From: Anaerolineae bacterium
Lineage (GTDB): Bacteria > Chloroflexota > Anaerolineae > Aggregatilineales > Phototrophicaceae
NCBI GenBank assembly: GCA_028284565.1
Contig: JANQRM010000137.1
Span: forward strand, 1 to 24,598
Reading direction: 5' to 3'
DNA: 24,598 nt
Every line of letters begins with the position of its first letter. Within the stretch, counting starts at the first letter, position 1. This document shows, in pieces, positions 1 to 7,703 of the stretch. The notes beneath the pieces were generated by a model. That model worked only from the letters and a program-made list of their open reading frames with translations, was not told where the DNA came from and did not search any database. The position numbers were made by a program, and so were the translations under genes.

Positions 1-1703
1 TCAAACATGAATTCAGCGAGTGCTTTTGCCAATTCGGTTTTACCAACACCACTGGAGCCTAAGAAGATGAAGGAACCAATGGGACGCTTGGGGTCTTTGA
101 GACCACTGCGGGCGCGTCGAATGGCATCTGATAGCGCAGAGATGGCGCGGTCTTGTCCGATGACCCGTTCTTGTAGAGTCTCTTCCATGCGGAGGAGTTT
201 TTCGCTCTCTGTTTCGAGCATTTGTTGAACGGGTATGCCTGTCCATTGTTGGACGACTTGGGCAATATCATCGACCTCAACAATTTCGTCTAAGGTGTTC
301 TCTTGTTGCCAGACATAACGCTCATGGTCGTATTCTTCTTCGAGCTGGAGGCGTTGCATCTTGCAGTCGGCGGCACGTTCATAATCACGGGCGAGACCAG
401 CGGCTTCTTCCTCCATGAGCATACGGTCAATCGCCTCTTTCATCTCCTTGAGTTTGGGTGGCATGGAGAAGAGCGCGACCCGTAACTTGGCGGAGGCTTC
501 ATCAAGCAAATCAATGGCTTTATCGGGCAATTTTCGGTCTGTCAAATAGCGATGGGACAGACGGACAGCTTGTTCAAGGGCTTCATCGGAAATCTGGACG
601 TTGTGATGCGCCTCGTAACGATCTCGCAAGCCATAGAGCATTTCGATGGTTTCATCAATATTCGGCTCTTCCACATAAATGGGGGCAAAGCGACGGTCTA
701 GCGCGCTGTCTTTTTCGATATATTGGCGGTATTCGTCGAGGGTGGTTGCACCGACGGTTTGCAATTCGCCACGCGCGAGGGCTGGCTTCATCATATTAGC
801 CGCATCCATCGCACCACCTGCCGCGCCTGCACCCACAACCTGATGCAACTCATCAATGAAGAGGATAATCTCGCCGTCGGAGCGTTGGACTTCATCAATA
901 GTGGCTTTGAGGCGTTCCTCAAATTCGCCACGAAAACGGCTACCTGCGAGCATCCCACTCAAATCGAGAGCGACAACGCGCTTGTTGAGCAAAATCTCTG
1001 GGACGTCGTTGTTGGCAATTTTCTGAGCAAGACCTTCTGCAATCGCCGTTTTACCGACACCAGCTTCACCAATCAACACGGGATTGTTTTTGGTGCGACG
1101 GGAAAGGACTTGAATCACGCGCAGAATCTCGCTATCTCGACCAATCACGGGGTCGAGTTTGCCTTCCATTGCCATGCGGGTGAGGTCACGACTGTACTTT
1201 TCAAGTGTGCGATAGCGACTCTCGGCTTGAGGGTCGGTCACACGTTGTCCGCCACGAATATCCTTGATGGTATCCATCACACGCTCACGAGTGATGTTGT
1301 GGTCTGCCATGAGTTTCATCAACGGCGTGTTGCGTTCGTTGAGAATCGCAAGGAAGATATGCTCGGTGCTGATGTATTCATCACGTAGGCGGTTAGCTTC
1401 TTCGTTGGCGAGTTCAATCGCGCGCTTCACACGCGGGGTAATGAAGACTTGGTTCGTCCCTTGCCCATAAATAGCGGCGGTGCGGGGACTCTGGCGGAGG
1501 AGTTCGTCGATTCGGGAGCGCATGACGCTCACATCGACGGATAGTTTCTCTAGGAGTTGGGGAATCACCCCGTCAGTTTGTTCCAATAACGCGAGTAAGA
1601 TGTGTTCACTGTCCACCTGATTATGCCCATAACGCTGGAGAATCTCAGCGGCACGGGCGGCGGCATCCTGCGCGCGTTCGGTAAAGCGGTCAAATCGAAA
1701 CAT
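1..1703 (-). CDS. clpC: ClpC-type ATP-dependent Clp protease ATP-binding subunit (3' end outside window)
   Basis: AAA+ unfoldase that feeds substrates to ClpP in the cytoplasm. I translated 567 codons from ATG at 1703 to the window edge. The order seen is a double Clp N-domain (residues about 1-150), first AAA+ module with Walker A GEAGVGKT (about 212-219) and Walker B ending FIDELH, a short middle region holding a UVR-like segment ([17 protein letters not shown], about residue 440), and the start of the second AAA+ module with Walker A GSSGVGKT (about 549-556). The short UVR-bearing middle domain, instead of the long coiled coil of ClpB, is why I call it ClpC. GSSGVGKT replaces the commoner GPTGVGKT. 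An AGAGGT ribosome site lies about 5 bases before the ATG. No CtsR or McsAB gene is adjacent. The last ~250 residues, including the ClpP-binding loop, are not in view, so ClpP partnership is inferred from the family. Confidence 0.95.
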   Translation of the reverse strand, partial: MFRFDRFTERAQDAAARAAEILQRYGHNQVDSEHILLALLEQTDGVIPQLLEKLSVDVSVMRSRIDELLRQSPRTAAIYGQGTNQVFITPRVKRAIELANEEANRLRDEYISTEHIFLAILNERNTPLMKLMADHNITRERVMDTIKDIRGGQRVTDPQAESRYRTLEKYSRDLTRMAMEGKLDPVIGRDSEILRVIQVLSRRTKNNPVLIGEAGVGKTAIAEGLAQKIANNDVPEILLNKRVVALDLSGMLAGSRFRGEFEERLKATIDEVQRSDGEIILFIDELHQVVGAGAAGGAMDAANMMKPALARGELQTVGATTLDEYRQYIEKDSALDRRFAPIYVEEPNIDETIEMLYGLRDRYEAHHNVQISDEALEQAVRLSHRYLTDRKLPDKAIDLLDEASAKLRVALFSMPPKLKEMKEAIDRMLMEEEAAGLARDYERAADCKMQRLQLEEEYDHERYVWQQENTLDEIVEVDDIAQVVQQWTGIPVQQMLETESEKLLRMEETLQERVIGQDRAISALSDAIRRARSGLKDPKRPIGSFIFLGSSGVGKTELAKALAEFMF

Positions 1704-1852
1704 TCGATACCTCTACAACTCAGTTCTGTTTGGATATTACCCTATTGTACCGAAAATGGAGTCATTTGCGTGGGAGTCGGTTGAATCACAGACAAGGAGT
1801 CCATTTCAAGAAATCTTATGATACCCAACAAATATTAGAATTGTGTCAGTAA

Positions 1853-2146
1853 GTGATTACGAGAATGTATGATAAAACGCTGCTAGCGCGGTATTCCATT
1901 CCGCAAGCCGATGTGAAGATGGACTTGCATACCTCCTGTCCTTATAAAGGCACAGCATCCTATTGGTCGGTGTATGTGAATTGGAACACGCATGAAGATG
2001 TAGTGCGGGGCTATCCTGAACCCTTCCACGAAGTCGAGAAAATCAAGGGTTTGGTGTCGTTCTATAATGAAAAGCTCGACATCACTATCGATGGTGAGTT
2101 GGAAGTGAAGCCTCGTACGAAGTTTTCATATATTATAAACAACTAG
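1853..2146 (+). CDS. DUF427 domain protein, N-terminally short, possibly a gene fragment
   Basis: 97 residues from GTG 1853, or 93 from ATG 1865 (MYDKTLL). The core matches the DUF427 family, whose biochemical role is unsettled: CPYKGTASYWSV (about residues 29-40), GYPEPFHEVEKIKG and the end LDITIDGE. Relative to typical members two things are missing: the first strand pair (the G-x-V-I-A-x-S type start), and about seven residues before CPYKG, where most members have an L-E-P-S-D-T-x-T stretch and this one reads DLHTSCPYKG. A TAA sits directly before the GTG, and I found no remnant of the missing N-terminus in the other upstream frames. No strong ribosome site precedes either start. It may be the C-terminal domain of a formerly two-domain DUF427 protein, or a decaying gene. 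A palindromic repeat follows the stop codon. Confidence 0.7.
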   Translation: MITRMYDKTLLARYSIPQADVKMDLHTSCPYKGTASYWSVYVNWNTHEDVVRGYPEPFHEVEKIKGLVSFYNEKLDITIDGELEVKPRTKFSYIINN

Positions 2147-2172
2147 TAAGGGCGTACAGAGTACGCCCCTAC
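2146..2172. repeat. Dispersed palindromic repeat, copy 1
   Basis: An 8-bp perfect inverted repeat GGGCGTAC/GTACGCCC around an AGA loop (2150-2168), flanked by GTAA and CTAC, which extend the stem by three pairs. Read on the minus strand it is the same element as the palindrome at 10640-10667 and differs only in the loop. It lies just after the stop of the DUF427 gene and before the convergent stop of the thioredoxin/NHL gene, so it may also act as a bidirectional terminator stem, though no long T tract follows. Confidence 0.75.
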
Positions 2173-2197
2173 GAAATATGGGACAAGGTGATAAATA

Positions 2198-4210
2198 TCA
2201 ATCCAACTCTGGCGGGAGGACGGTATGCTCAACGGTGAGTTCGGATGTCCCCTCATCTGAGACGGTGTAAGGTGCATTGAAGGTCACGGATTCGATAAAG
2301 CAGAGGGCTTCTTCGCCTTCTCGACAATAGTAGAGTGTCATCTCCGCCACCAATTCGCCATCGTCATCTGCCGCAAAGGGAAGGGAGATGGTGGTTTCAT
2401 AGAATGTCAGGGATGATTCGTCAAAGGCAATGGTCGAGTCAATGAGGTCGTTGATTTTGAAGTTGTCGGGCAGGTTCAAATTGAGGACGAAGGTATTGTC
2501 TCCTGCTTGGATGGCTTGTGCTTCATAGACGAGGGTCGTACCTTGTCCCGCATTGCCCCCCAAGATGGTGACCTCGCTGGTTTCGATAGCGAGCGCTTCT
2601 GGATTGGTGAATTGCAAGGTGCTGACTTCGCCATTGTCGAGGTCGATCACACGGATGACATGGTTATTGGTGTCGGCGACGTAGAGGTTTCCGTTGGCGT
2701 AGGCGAGTCCGCCGGGTTCATCGAATTGCGCTATGTTGGCTGTGCCATCTGTATATCCGCCATTACCCCCCAATCCAAAGGCGGTGAGGGTCGCTTCTTC
2801 ACCATCCCGAATGACCTTGATTTTGCTGTTGTAGGTATCGGCAATGTAGAGGTCGCCATTGGGAACACCAATGATGCCCAGTGCATGTTGCAGACGATTC
2901 ACGCCTAATTCGCCATCTACATCCCCAAAGTCGAAGAGGTTATTTTCAGTTGTACCGGAGACAACGGCAACGGTGTCCGCTTCAATATCCGCAACGCGAA
3001 TGGTGCTGGATTCACTATCCGCAAAGTAGAGGAGACCGTCTTCTAAGTACAAGCCACTGGGTTGGGCGAGTTCGGAGGTGGCGAGGGTGTCATTGAATTG
3101 GGCTTCGCGTCCGTTGCCGACGAAAGGTGACAGTACCATCGAGTCGAAATCGAGGGCGTAGATTTGGTGTGTGCCTGCCATGGCGATGTAGAGTTCGTTG
3201 TTTTCGGCATCATATTCGACATCCCACGGACTGCGAATGTCGAAGTTGAGGAGGTCGGTGATGTTCGTTTCGAAGTTGGGGATTCCGCGTCCCATATTAC
3301 CTGTGCCGACGATGGTGGTGACGACTTCTTCGTCGAAGTCGATGGCTCGGATGGCGTGGTTGTTGACATCGGCGACGTAGAGGATATTATCGACAAGTGC
3401 CATGCCCTGTGGTTGGTCAAAGGTGGCAGAGGCAAAGTCACCGTCATCGAAACCACGTTGTCCACTGCCGATGGTCATGAGGACTTCGTTGGTCATTAAA
3501 TCGGCGACGACATAGCGATGGTGATTGGTATCCGCAATAAAGAGGCGATTGGATGCTTCATCTGCCACGACTTTGCCTGGAAATAACAACGGTGTGCCGG
3601 GGTTGCCTGCGCCTTCAAGGGCGAGTTCGATAGGTGTGCGGTCTATGTCGTCTTGTCCTAAGCCATCGTAATATTGAATCATGGCGGAGAGGTATTGGTC
3701 GAAGGCTTCAAAGGGAATCTCGCCGGATTGCATGGCGACGACATTCCCGCGAGGGTCTATGATGGCAACGGTGGGCCAAGCGCGTGCGCCATAACTGCGC
3801 CAGACCAAGAATTCATCGTCGTTAATCACGGGATGGTGTAAGTCGTAGCGTTGGACAATTTGACGCAGATTTTCGGTTTGTCCTTCATTCTCGAATTTGG
3901 CGGAATGGACTCCGATGACGACGACTTCTTCTGCGAATTCTTCTTCGACCTGTGCGAGGACAGGAATCATATGGATGCAGTTGATACAGCCGTAGGTCCA
4001 GAAATCGAAGATGACGATTTTGCCACGTAAGCCATCCATCGTGAGGGGATTTTCCACATTAAGCCAGTCGAGGGTGGGTGGAAATTCGGGAGCTGGCACT
4101 TGCCCGACAAAGCGTTCATCGGGTTCGTCTTGTGCGCCGACAATACCTAGCCCCAAAATGAGTAGTGCAATGATCAAGCTGAGGCTTATCCAAAAGCGGT
4201 TCTGTTTCAT
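2198..4210 (-). CDS. Exported thioredoxin-fold plus NHL beta-propeller protein (NHLRC2-like)
   Basis: 670 residues. Residues 1-27 form a signal peptide or anchor (hydrophobic core about 8-26, then VGAQ), so the protein acts outside the membrane. Residues about 35-190 are a TlpA/thioredoxin-like domain with the redox pair C75-I-N-C78 and the cis-proline segment RAWPTVAI. Residues about 205-530 carry repeated NHL-type blades (patterns such as ADTNHHRYV, ADVNNHAIR and ADTNNHVIRVIDL), predicting a six-bladed propeller. The last ~110 residues are a beta-rich domain with two cysteines (YYCREGEEALC). This order is that of the NHLRC2 family, found in bacteria and animals, whose exact reaction is not established. 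Start: AAAGG lies about 11 bases before the ATG. It stands alone, convergent with the DUF427 gene and divergent from the methyltransferases. Confidence 0.9.
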   Translation of the reverse strand: MKQNRFWISLSLIIALLILGLGIVGAQDEPDERFVGQVPAPEFPPTLDWLNVENPLTMDGLRGKIVIFDFWTYGCINCIHMIPVLAQVEEEFAEEVVVIGVHSAKFENEGQTENLRQIVQRYDLHHPVINDDEFLVWRSYGARAWPTVAIIDPRGNVVAMQSGEIPFEAFDQYLSAMIQYYDGLGQDDIDRTPIELALEGAGNPGTPLLFPGKVVADEASNRLFIADTNHHRYVVADLMTNEVLMTIGSGQRGFDDGDFASATFDQPQGMALVDNILYVADVNNHAIRAIDFDEEVVTTIVGTGNMGRGIPNFETNITDLLNFDIRSPWDVEYDAENNELYIAMAGTHQIYALDFDSMVLSPFVGNGREAQFNDTLATSELAQPSGLYLEDGLLYFADSESSTIRVADIEADTVAVVSGTTENNLFDFGDVDGELGVNRLQHALGIIGVPNGDLYIADTYNSKIKVIRDGEEATLTAFGLGGNGGYTDGTANIAQFDEPGGLAYANGNLYVADTNNHVIRVIDLDNGEVSTLQFTNPEALAIETSEVTILGGNAGQGTTLVYEAQAIQAGDNTFVLNLNLPDNFKINDLIDSTIAFDESSLTFYETTISLPFAADDDGELVAEMTLYYCREGEEALCFIESVTFNAPYTVSDEGTSELTVEHTVLPPELD

Positions 4211-4549
4211 GTAATAAAACCTTTTTCTATAGATTCCAAGTTATACGGAGTATAGCCCTCATTTATGAAGAGAACCTGAACGAGATATTGCCAAAGTGCG
4301 ACAACGTAGAGATTGTTTGCGTTGCCAATCTTTATCTAAAAATAAAAATGGCGGGGCTAAATCTCTGAGATTGTCAACTTGAGCAACCTATTTTGTGTCT
4401 CGTAATATTAAGTAAAATATTAAAATCTGTAAAAAATGATTGCGTTATCTACATCGTAATAGTATCTTTGTTGTGATAGAGAGGGTCTATCTTCATACTT
4501 TTCCCCCTTTTCGTGTTTGATTGTGGATATATGGAGCTTTGTACTCAAT
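4211..4549. other. Divergent intergenic region, AT-rich
   Basis: 339 bases between the NHLRC2-like gene (minus) and the first methyltransferase (plus). No credible coding frame, tRNA or hairpin terminator was seen. It is clearly AT-richer than the genes, as expected for divergent promoters, but I could not fix a convincing -35/-10 pair for either gene. TATACT and TATAAC occur on the minus strand 35-60 bases before the ATG at 4210. It contains the small inverted repeat listed at 4360-4372. Confidence 0.6.
4360..4372. promoter_or_regulatory. Perfect 13-bp inverted repeat, possible operator
   Basis: AATCTCTGAGATT is a perfect inverted repeat with 6-bp arms around one central base, placed between two divergent genes about 150-180 bases from each start. 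Its position suits an operator, but no matching regulator is identified, and a single site of this size can arise by chance. Confidence 0.25.
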
Positions 4550-5317
4550 ATGGTTGACAATAAAACGGTGTTTAGCACGGTTGAATTTGAACGATGGGCA
4601 ATTAATGCCAAGGACGCAACTCTCTCCCCTCAAGAAAAGTTCCTCATTGAAAGTTTTTTTGAAAAAGATCGCAAAACTATCGAAGCTGGCACAGGGGGTG
4701 GACGAATTTTACTTGCATTGCAGAAGATGGGCTACACACAACTGACAGGCTTTGATTTTGTGCCCCAAGCCATCGGCTTAGCCCGTCAATATGATACTAG
4801 CTCCACGATTCAGTTTGATGTGGGCGACGCAACCCAACTCCAATATGCTACAGGTTCGTTTGAACAGGCTATCTATTGTGCGCAGTTATTGTCGATGATT
4901 CCTGATGAAGAGGCTCGACGCTGTGCATTACAAGAGTGTTATCGCATTTTGAAGCCGGGAAGTCGTGTCGTGTTTTCTGTACTATGTTTTGAGTCTCGCT
5001 CACAATCGACCGTCCTCAGCCTTTATCTCAACTATCTGCGTTATTTGCGTAAAGTGTCACGCTCGTCGCAGTCAATACAATCACAGCCTTGGTTAAAGCT
5101 CGGCAACCGTCCTAATCTTGGTGCGCTCACCGATCAATCTCCCCATAATTATTGGTATCGTATTGATGAATTTGCCGAGTTTGTTGAAGATGGGGGGTTT
5201 AAGATCATCGGGATGGGGACCATGGCTCAGTTGCGTAAGGAACAATTTTTTCAACCCCATGAGATGAAAAAGCGAGAGAAGCGTGGATTCTTATACGTTG
5301 TTGCCGAAAGCGTATAA
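4550..5317 (+). CDS. Class I SAM-dependent methyltransferase, copy 1 of a tandem pair
   Basis: 255 residues from ATG 4550. The Rossmann-fold SAM signature is clear: motif I EAGTGGG (residues 45-51), the ribose-binding acid D69 in TGFDFVP, D93 in VGDATQLQ, and a motif-IV-like strand SFEQAIYCAQLLS, followed by the typical RILKPGSRVVFS strand. The C-terminal ~80 residues (from about SRSSQS) are specific to this pair and include NYWYR(I)DEFAEF. The substrate is unknown. The frame is open back to a TTG at 4517, but I prefer 4550 because similarity to copy 2 becomes continuous at MVDNK; a GGAG lies 13 bases upstream, rather far. The paralogue lies 170 bases downstream on the same strand with no gaps in the alignment and, by eye, about 70% identity. 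Confidence 0.88.
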   Translation: MVDNKTVFSTVEFERWAINAKDATLSPQEKFLIESFFEKDRKTIEAGTGGGRILLALQKMGYTQLTGFDFVPQAIGLARQYDTSSTIQFDVGDATQLQYATGSFEQAIYCAQLLSMIPDEEARRCALQECYRILKPGSRVVFSVLCFESRSQSTVLSLYLNYLRYLRKVSRSSQSIQSQPWLKLGNRPNLGALTDQSPHNYWYRIDEFAEFVEDGGFKIIGMGTMAQLRKEQFFQPHEMKKREKRGFLYVVAESV

Positions 5318-5365
5318 ATAAATGTGATGATTGTCGTGAGGTCTTTTTCATTGTTAAGCTAAATT

Positions 5366-5393
5366 TTGGGCATGTTACAGTTTGTAGTATAAT
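5366..5393 (+). promoter_or_regulatory. Candidate sigma-70-type promoter of methyltransferase copy 2
   Basis: A perfect -10 hexamer TATAAT (5388-5393) follows a weak -35 TTGGGC (5366-5371) at 16 bases. The expected transcription start is near 5400, about 88 bases before the preferred ATG at 5488. This suggests that copy 2 is transcribed independently of copy 1. It is a consensus match only. Confidence 0.4.
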
Positions 5394-5487
5394 TGTCGCT
5401 TAGTTGAATTAGAGGGGTGTTTGCGATGGTGTGTTATATCCCCTGTTTTCATCACTAATTGCAGATGTATGGAGCCTCGAATTGATA

Positions 5488-6255
5488 ATGGTTGATAACA
5501 AGGCGGTGTTTAGCACAGTTGAATTCGAACGCTGGGCGATTGATGCTAAGAACGCAACCCTTTCATCTGAAGAACAGTTCCTCATTGAAAAATTTTTGGA
5601 TAAAGATCGTAAGACAATTGAAGCTGGCACGGGTGGTGGGCGAATTCTACATGTGATGTGTAAACTGGGATTCTCCCAACTGACCGGTTTTGATTTTGTC
5701 CCAGAAGCGATAGACTTAGCCCGCCAATATGATACCAACTCCTCAATTCAATTTGATGTGGGTGATGCAACCCAACTCCAATATGCCGACTCTTCATTTG
5801 AACAGGGCATATATCTACAACAAATTTTGTCTTTGCTTGGAGAAGAGGATGCTCGTCAACGTGCTTTAGATGAGTGTCATCGCATACTCAAGCCGGGCAG
5901 TCCTGTCTTGTTTTCTGCCTTGTGCTTTGATTCGCGCGCTCAATCTGGTATCCACAGTGCCTATCTCAGATATTTGCGTTATTTTCGTAAAGTGTCACGC
6001 TCGTCTCAGTCGATGCAGTATCAACCGTGGTTAAAACTTGGTAATCGCCTCAATTTCGGTGCGCTCACCGATGCATCGCCATATAATTATTGGTATCGTG
6101 TTGATGAATTTGCTGAGTTTCTTAAGGATGCGGGTTTTACGATCATTGGGGTGGGGACCGCTCATCAGTTGGGCAAGCAACAACTCTATCAAGTTGATGA
6201 GTTGAAAAAGCAAGAGATGCGCGGTTTCTTATATGTTGTTGCTGAGCGCGTATAA
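5488..6255 (+). CDS. Class I SAM-dependent methyltransferase, copy 2 of a tandem pair
   Basis: 255 residues, aligning without gaps to the gene ending at 5317. It keeps motif I EAGTGGG (45-51), TGFDFVP with D69, VGDATQLQ with D93, and the tail block NYWYR(V)DEFAEF. Differences concentrate in the segment after motif IV (GIYLQQILSLLGEEDA against AIYCAQLLSMIPDEEA) and in the C-terminal helix, which could alter substrate choice. The frame is open upstream to GTG 5431, giving an extra 19 residues. Both copies share the bases ATGGAGC-type about 20 bases before the ATG, so the duplicated unit includes the leader. A well-formed -10 element upstream suggests separate expression. The substrate is unknown, and nothing nearby assigns a pathway. 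Confidence 0.88.
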   Translation: MVDNKAVFSTVEFERWAIDAKNATLSSEEQFLIEKFLDKDRKTIEAGTGGGRILHVMCKLGFSQLTGFDFVPEAIDLARQYDTNSSIQFDVGDATQLQYADSSFEQGIYLQQILSLLGEEDARQRALDECHRILKPGSPVLFSALCFDSRAQSGIHSAYLRYLRYFRKVSRSSQSMQYQPWLKLGNRLNFGALTDASPYNYWYRVDEFAEFLKDAGFTIIGVGTAHQLGKQQLYQVDELKKQEMRGFLYVVAERV

Positions 6256-6535
6256 ATATCTGTGACGGATTATCTTCTCTATGCTATCAATTGCATAGCT
6301 AAAAGCCTTCTATTTGAGGGATGCAGATATTGATTGTTCGGGAACCCAACTTCAAGACAAGGAATGTGTCTCGACAATGATGAGAACTTGATGTAATTGA
6401 CTATTCTGGGTCAACCTATTCTATTTGGGTTTATTATCCCAAAATCTGTCTCTATAAGAAATCTAATGGAGTGGAGACAGGGACTATGCTATCATCAAGT
6501 GATAATCAATAGTCAATCCACACAGAAAAGCTCCC

Positions 6536-7192
6536 ATGATTCATCTTCTTCTGATTCGGCATGCGGTCAACGATTACGTGAAAACAGGCAAACTCGCGGG
6601 TTGGACTCCGGGGGTGCATCTGAATGAGGATGGCAAAGCTCAAGCCGAAGCTCTAGGGGAACGGTTGGCAAATGCACCACTGAAAGCTCTCTATGTAAGT
6701 CCGCTAGAACGCACGATGGAAACAGCAGAAGCTATCCAAGCGCATCATCCCAATCTGAGTATTACGATGAATCTGGAAATTGCAGAAGTCCGTTATGGAG
6801 ATTGGGAAGGTAAGAAAATCTCGGAGTTGCGTCGGCGGAAGATGTGGGAGGTGGTGCAAGAGTATCCTTCTCGTGCTTATTTTCCGAATGGCGAGACCAT
6901 GCGTGGGGTGCAGACGCGAATTGTAAATGAGATTGAACGGCTGGTGAGTCAACATCCGAATGAGATGATTGCGATTGTGTTCCATGCGGACTTGATCAAA
7001 ATGGCACTCGCGCATTATTTAGGGATGCATCTCGATTGTTTCCAGCGGATTGCGGTCTCTCCTGCGTCGATTAGTGGTATCCAATTGGGTCATAGCCGAC
7101 CTTATATTACGACGATGAATGATACAGCACATTTACAAGCCTTAGATGACGCGCGAAGCAAGCAACAGGCACAAGAAAAGAACGGACAATAG
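6536..7192 (+). CDS. Histidine phosphatase superfamily protein, MSMEG_4193-type putative phosphomutase
   Basis: 218 residues of the phosphoglycerate mutase/acid phosphatase clan. The phosphate pocket is intact: R8-H9 in LLIRHA (H9 the phosphorylated histidine; A replaces the usual G of RHG), R59 in SPLERTMETA, acid E84 in EIAEVRYGDWEG and H150 in IVFHADLIK. The long GWTPGVHLNEDG insert after the catalytic His, and the two genes that follow, fit the MSMEG_4193 family (TIGR03848), annotated as a putative phosphomutase with unknown substrate. The ATG at 6536 is the only reasonable start; the ribosome site is weak (AAAAG). The DUF3090 gene starts 11 bases after its stop, so it heads a three-gene operon. 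Confidence 0.9.
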   Translation: MIHLLLIRHAVNDYVKTGKLAGWTPGVHLNEDGKAQAEALGERLANAPLKALYVSPLERTMETAEAIQAHHPNLSITMNLEIAEVRYGDWEGKKISELRRRKMWEVVQEYPSRAYFPNGETMRGVQTRIVNEIERLVSQHPNEMIAIVFHADLIKMALAHYLGMHLDCFQRIAVSPASISGIQLGHSRPYITTMNDTAHLQALDDARSKQQAQEKNGQ

Positions 7193-7203
7193 GCAAACCG
7201 CTT

Positions 7204-7701
7204 ATGGCAGACGATCTCGAACTCAAACCAGTGGACTTTATCACCCTTGGCACGGTGGGTCCACGAGGGAAACGCATCTTTCACCTACAGGCAGGCAAAG
7301 GCGAGCAAATCCTATCCTTTATCATCGAAAAAGAGCAAGCATGGGCATTGAGTGAGGCTGTGCGGGAATTGCTGGATGATTTGGATGAGCAAAAGGAAAC
7401 AGACACTGAAGCTGATTTCACACATCTCAATATGGAGTTGCGTGAACCGATTGAACCCTTGTGGCGCATTGCTCAAATGGGCTTGGCGTACGATGAAACA
7501 GACAATTTGATTCTGTTAGTTGCTCAAGAATATGTGGCGGGGGAATTTGATGAAGAGGTGGATGATGATACGGCTCAGCGCGCTCGCTTGTGGTGTACAT
7601 TGCCACAAATGCGTGCTTTAAGTGTGCATTCTTTGGACACAGTTCGATCGGGTCGTCCTGATGTCAAACAAAACGGACGGATTATCTACTACTGGACTTA
7701 A
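7204..7701 (+). CDS. DUF3090 family protein lacking the C-terminal cysteine motif
   Basis: 165 residues. The N-terminal half has the family signature: FITLGTVGPRGKRIFHLQA (about 12-30), then an I-EKEQ-(A)-W-ALSEAV helix, and WRIAQMGLAYDE in the middle. This is DUF3090 (TIGR03847), function unknown, part of a conserved trio with the genes on either side. In the members I know the protein ends in G-R-P-P-C-P-x-C-G followed by a second cysteine pair, presumably a zinc ribbon. Here the text stops at SGRPDVKQNGRIIYYWT with no cysteine, and none is coded in the other frames just downstream, so a simple frameshift does not explain it. The stop at 7701 is 2 bases before the next start, so translation is probably coupled. 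Confidence 0.88.
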   Translation: MADDLELKPVDFITLGTVGPRGKRIFHLQAGKGEQILSFIIEKEQAWALSEAVRELLDDLDEQKETDTEADFTHLNMELREPIEPLWRIAQMGLAYDETDNLILLVAQEYVAGEFDEEVDDDTAQRARLWCTLPQMRALSVHSLDTVRSGRPDVKQNGRIIYYWT

Positions 7702-7703
7702 GC

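Noticed and set aside
723..1388. 221-residue open frame on the plus strand
   Set aside because: It lies wholly antisense to the ClpC gene, whose protein has all expected motifs; the antisense translation has no recognisable domain.
1744..1749. TACAAT -10-like hexamer upstream of clpC
   Set aside because: No -35 match at 16-18 bases and no CIRCE or CtsR-type operator seen; too weak to list as a promoter.
6256..6535. Small hairpin CTATGC/GCATAG and a 76-residue open frame between copy 2 methyltransferase and the phosphomutase
   Set aside because: The stem is only 6 bp with an 8-base loop and no T tract; the open frame overlaps the phosphomutase start and has no domain. Nothing else is seen in this gap.
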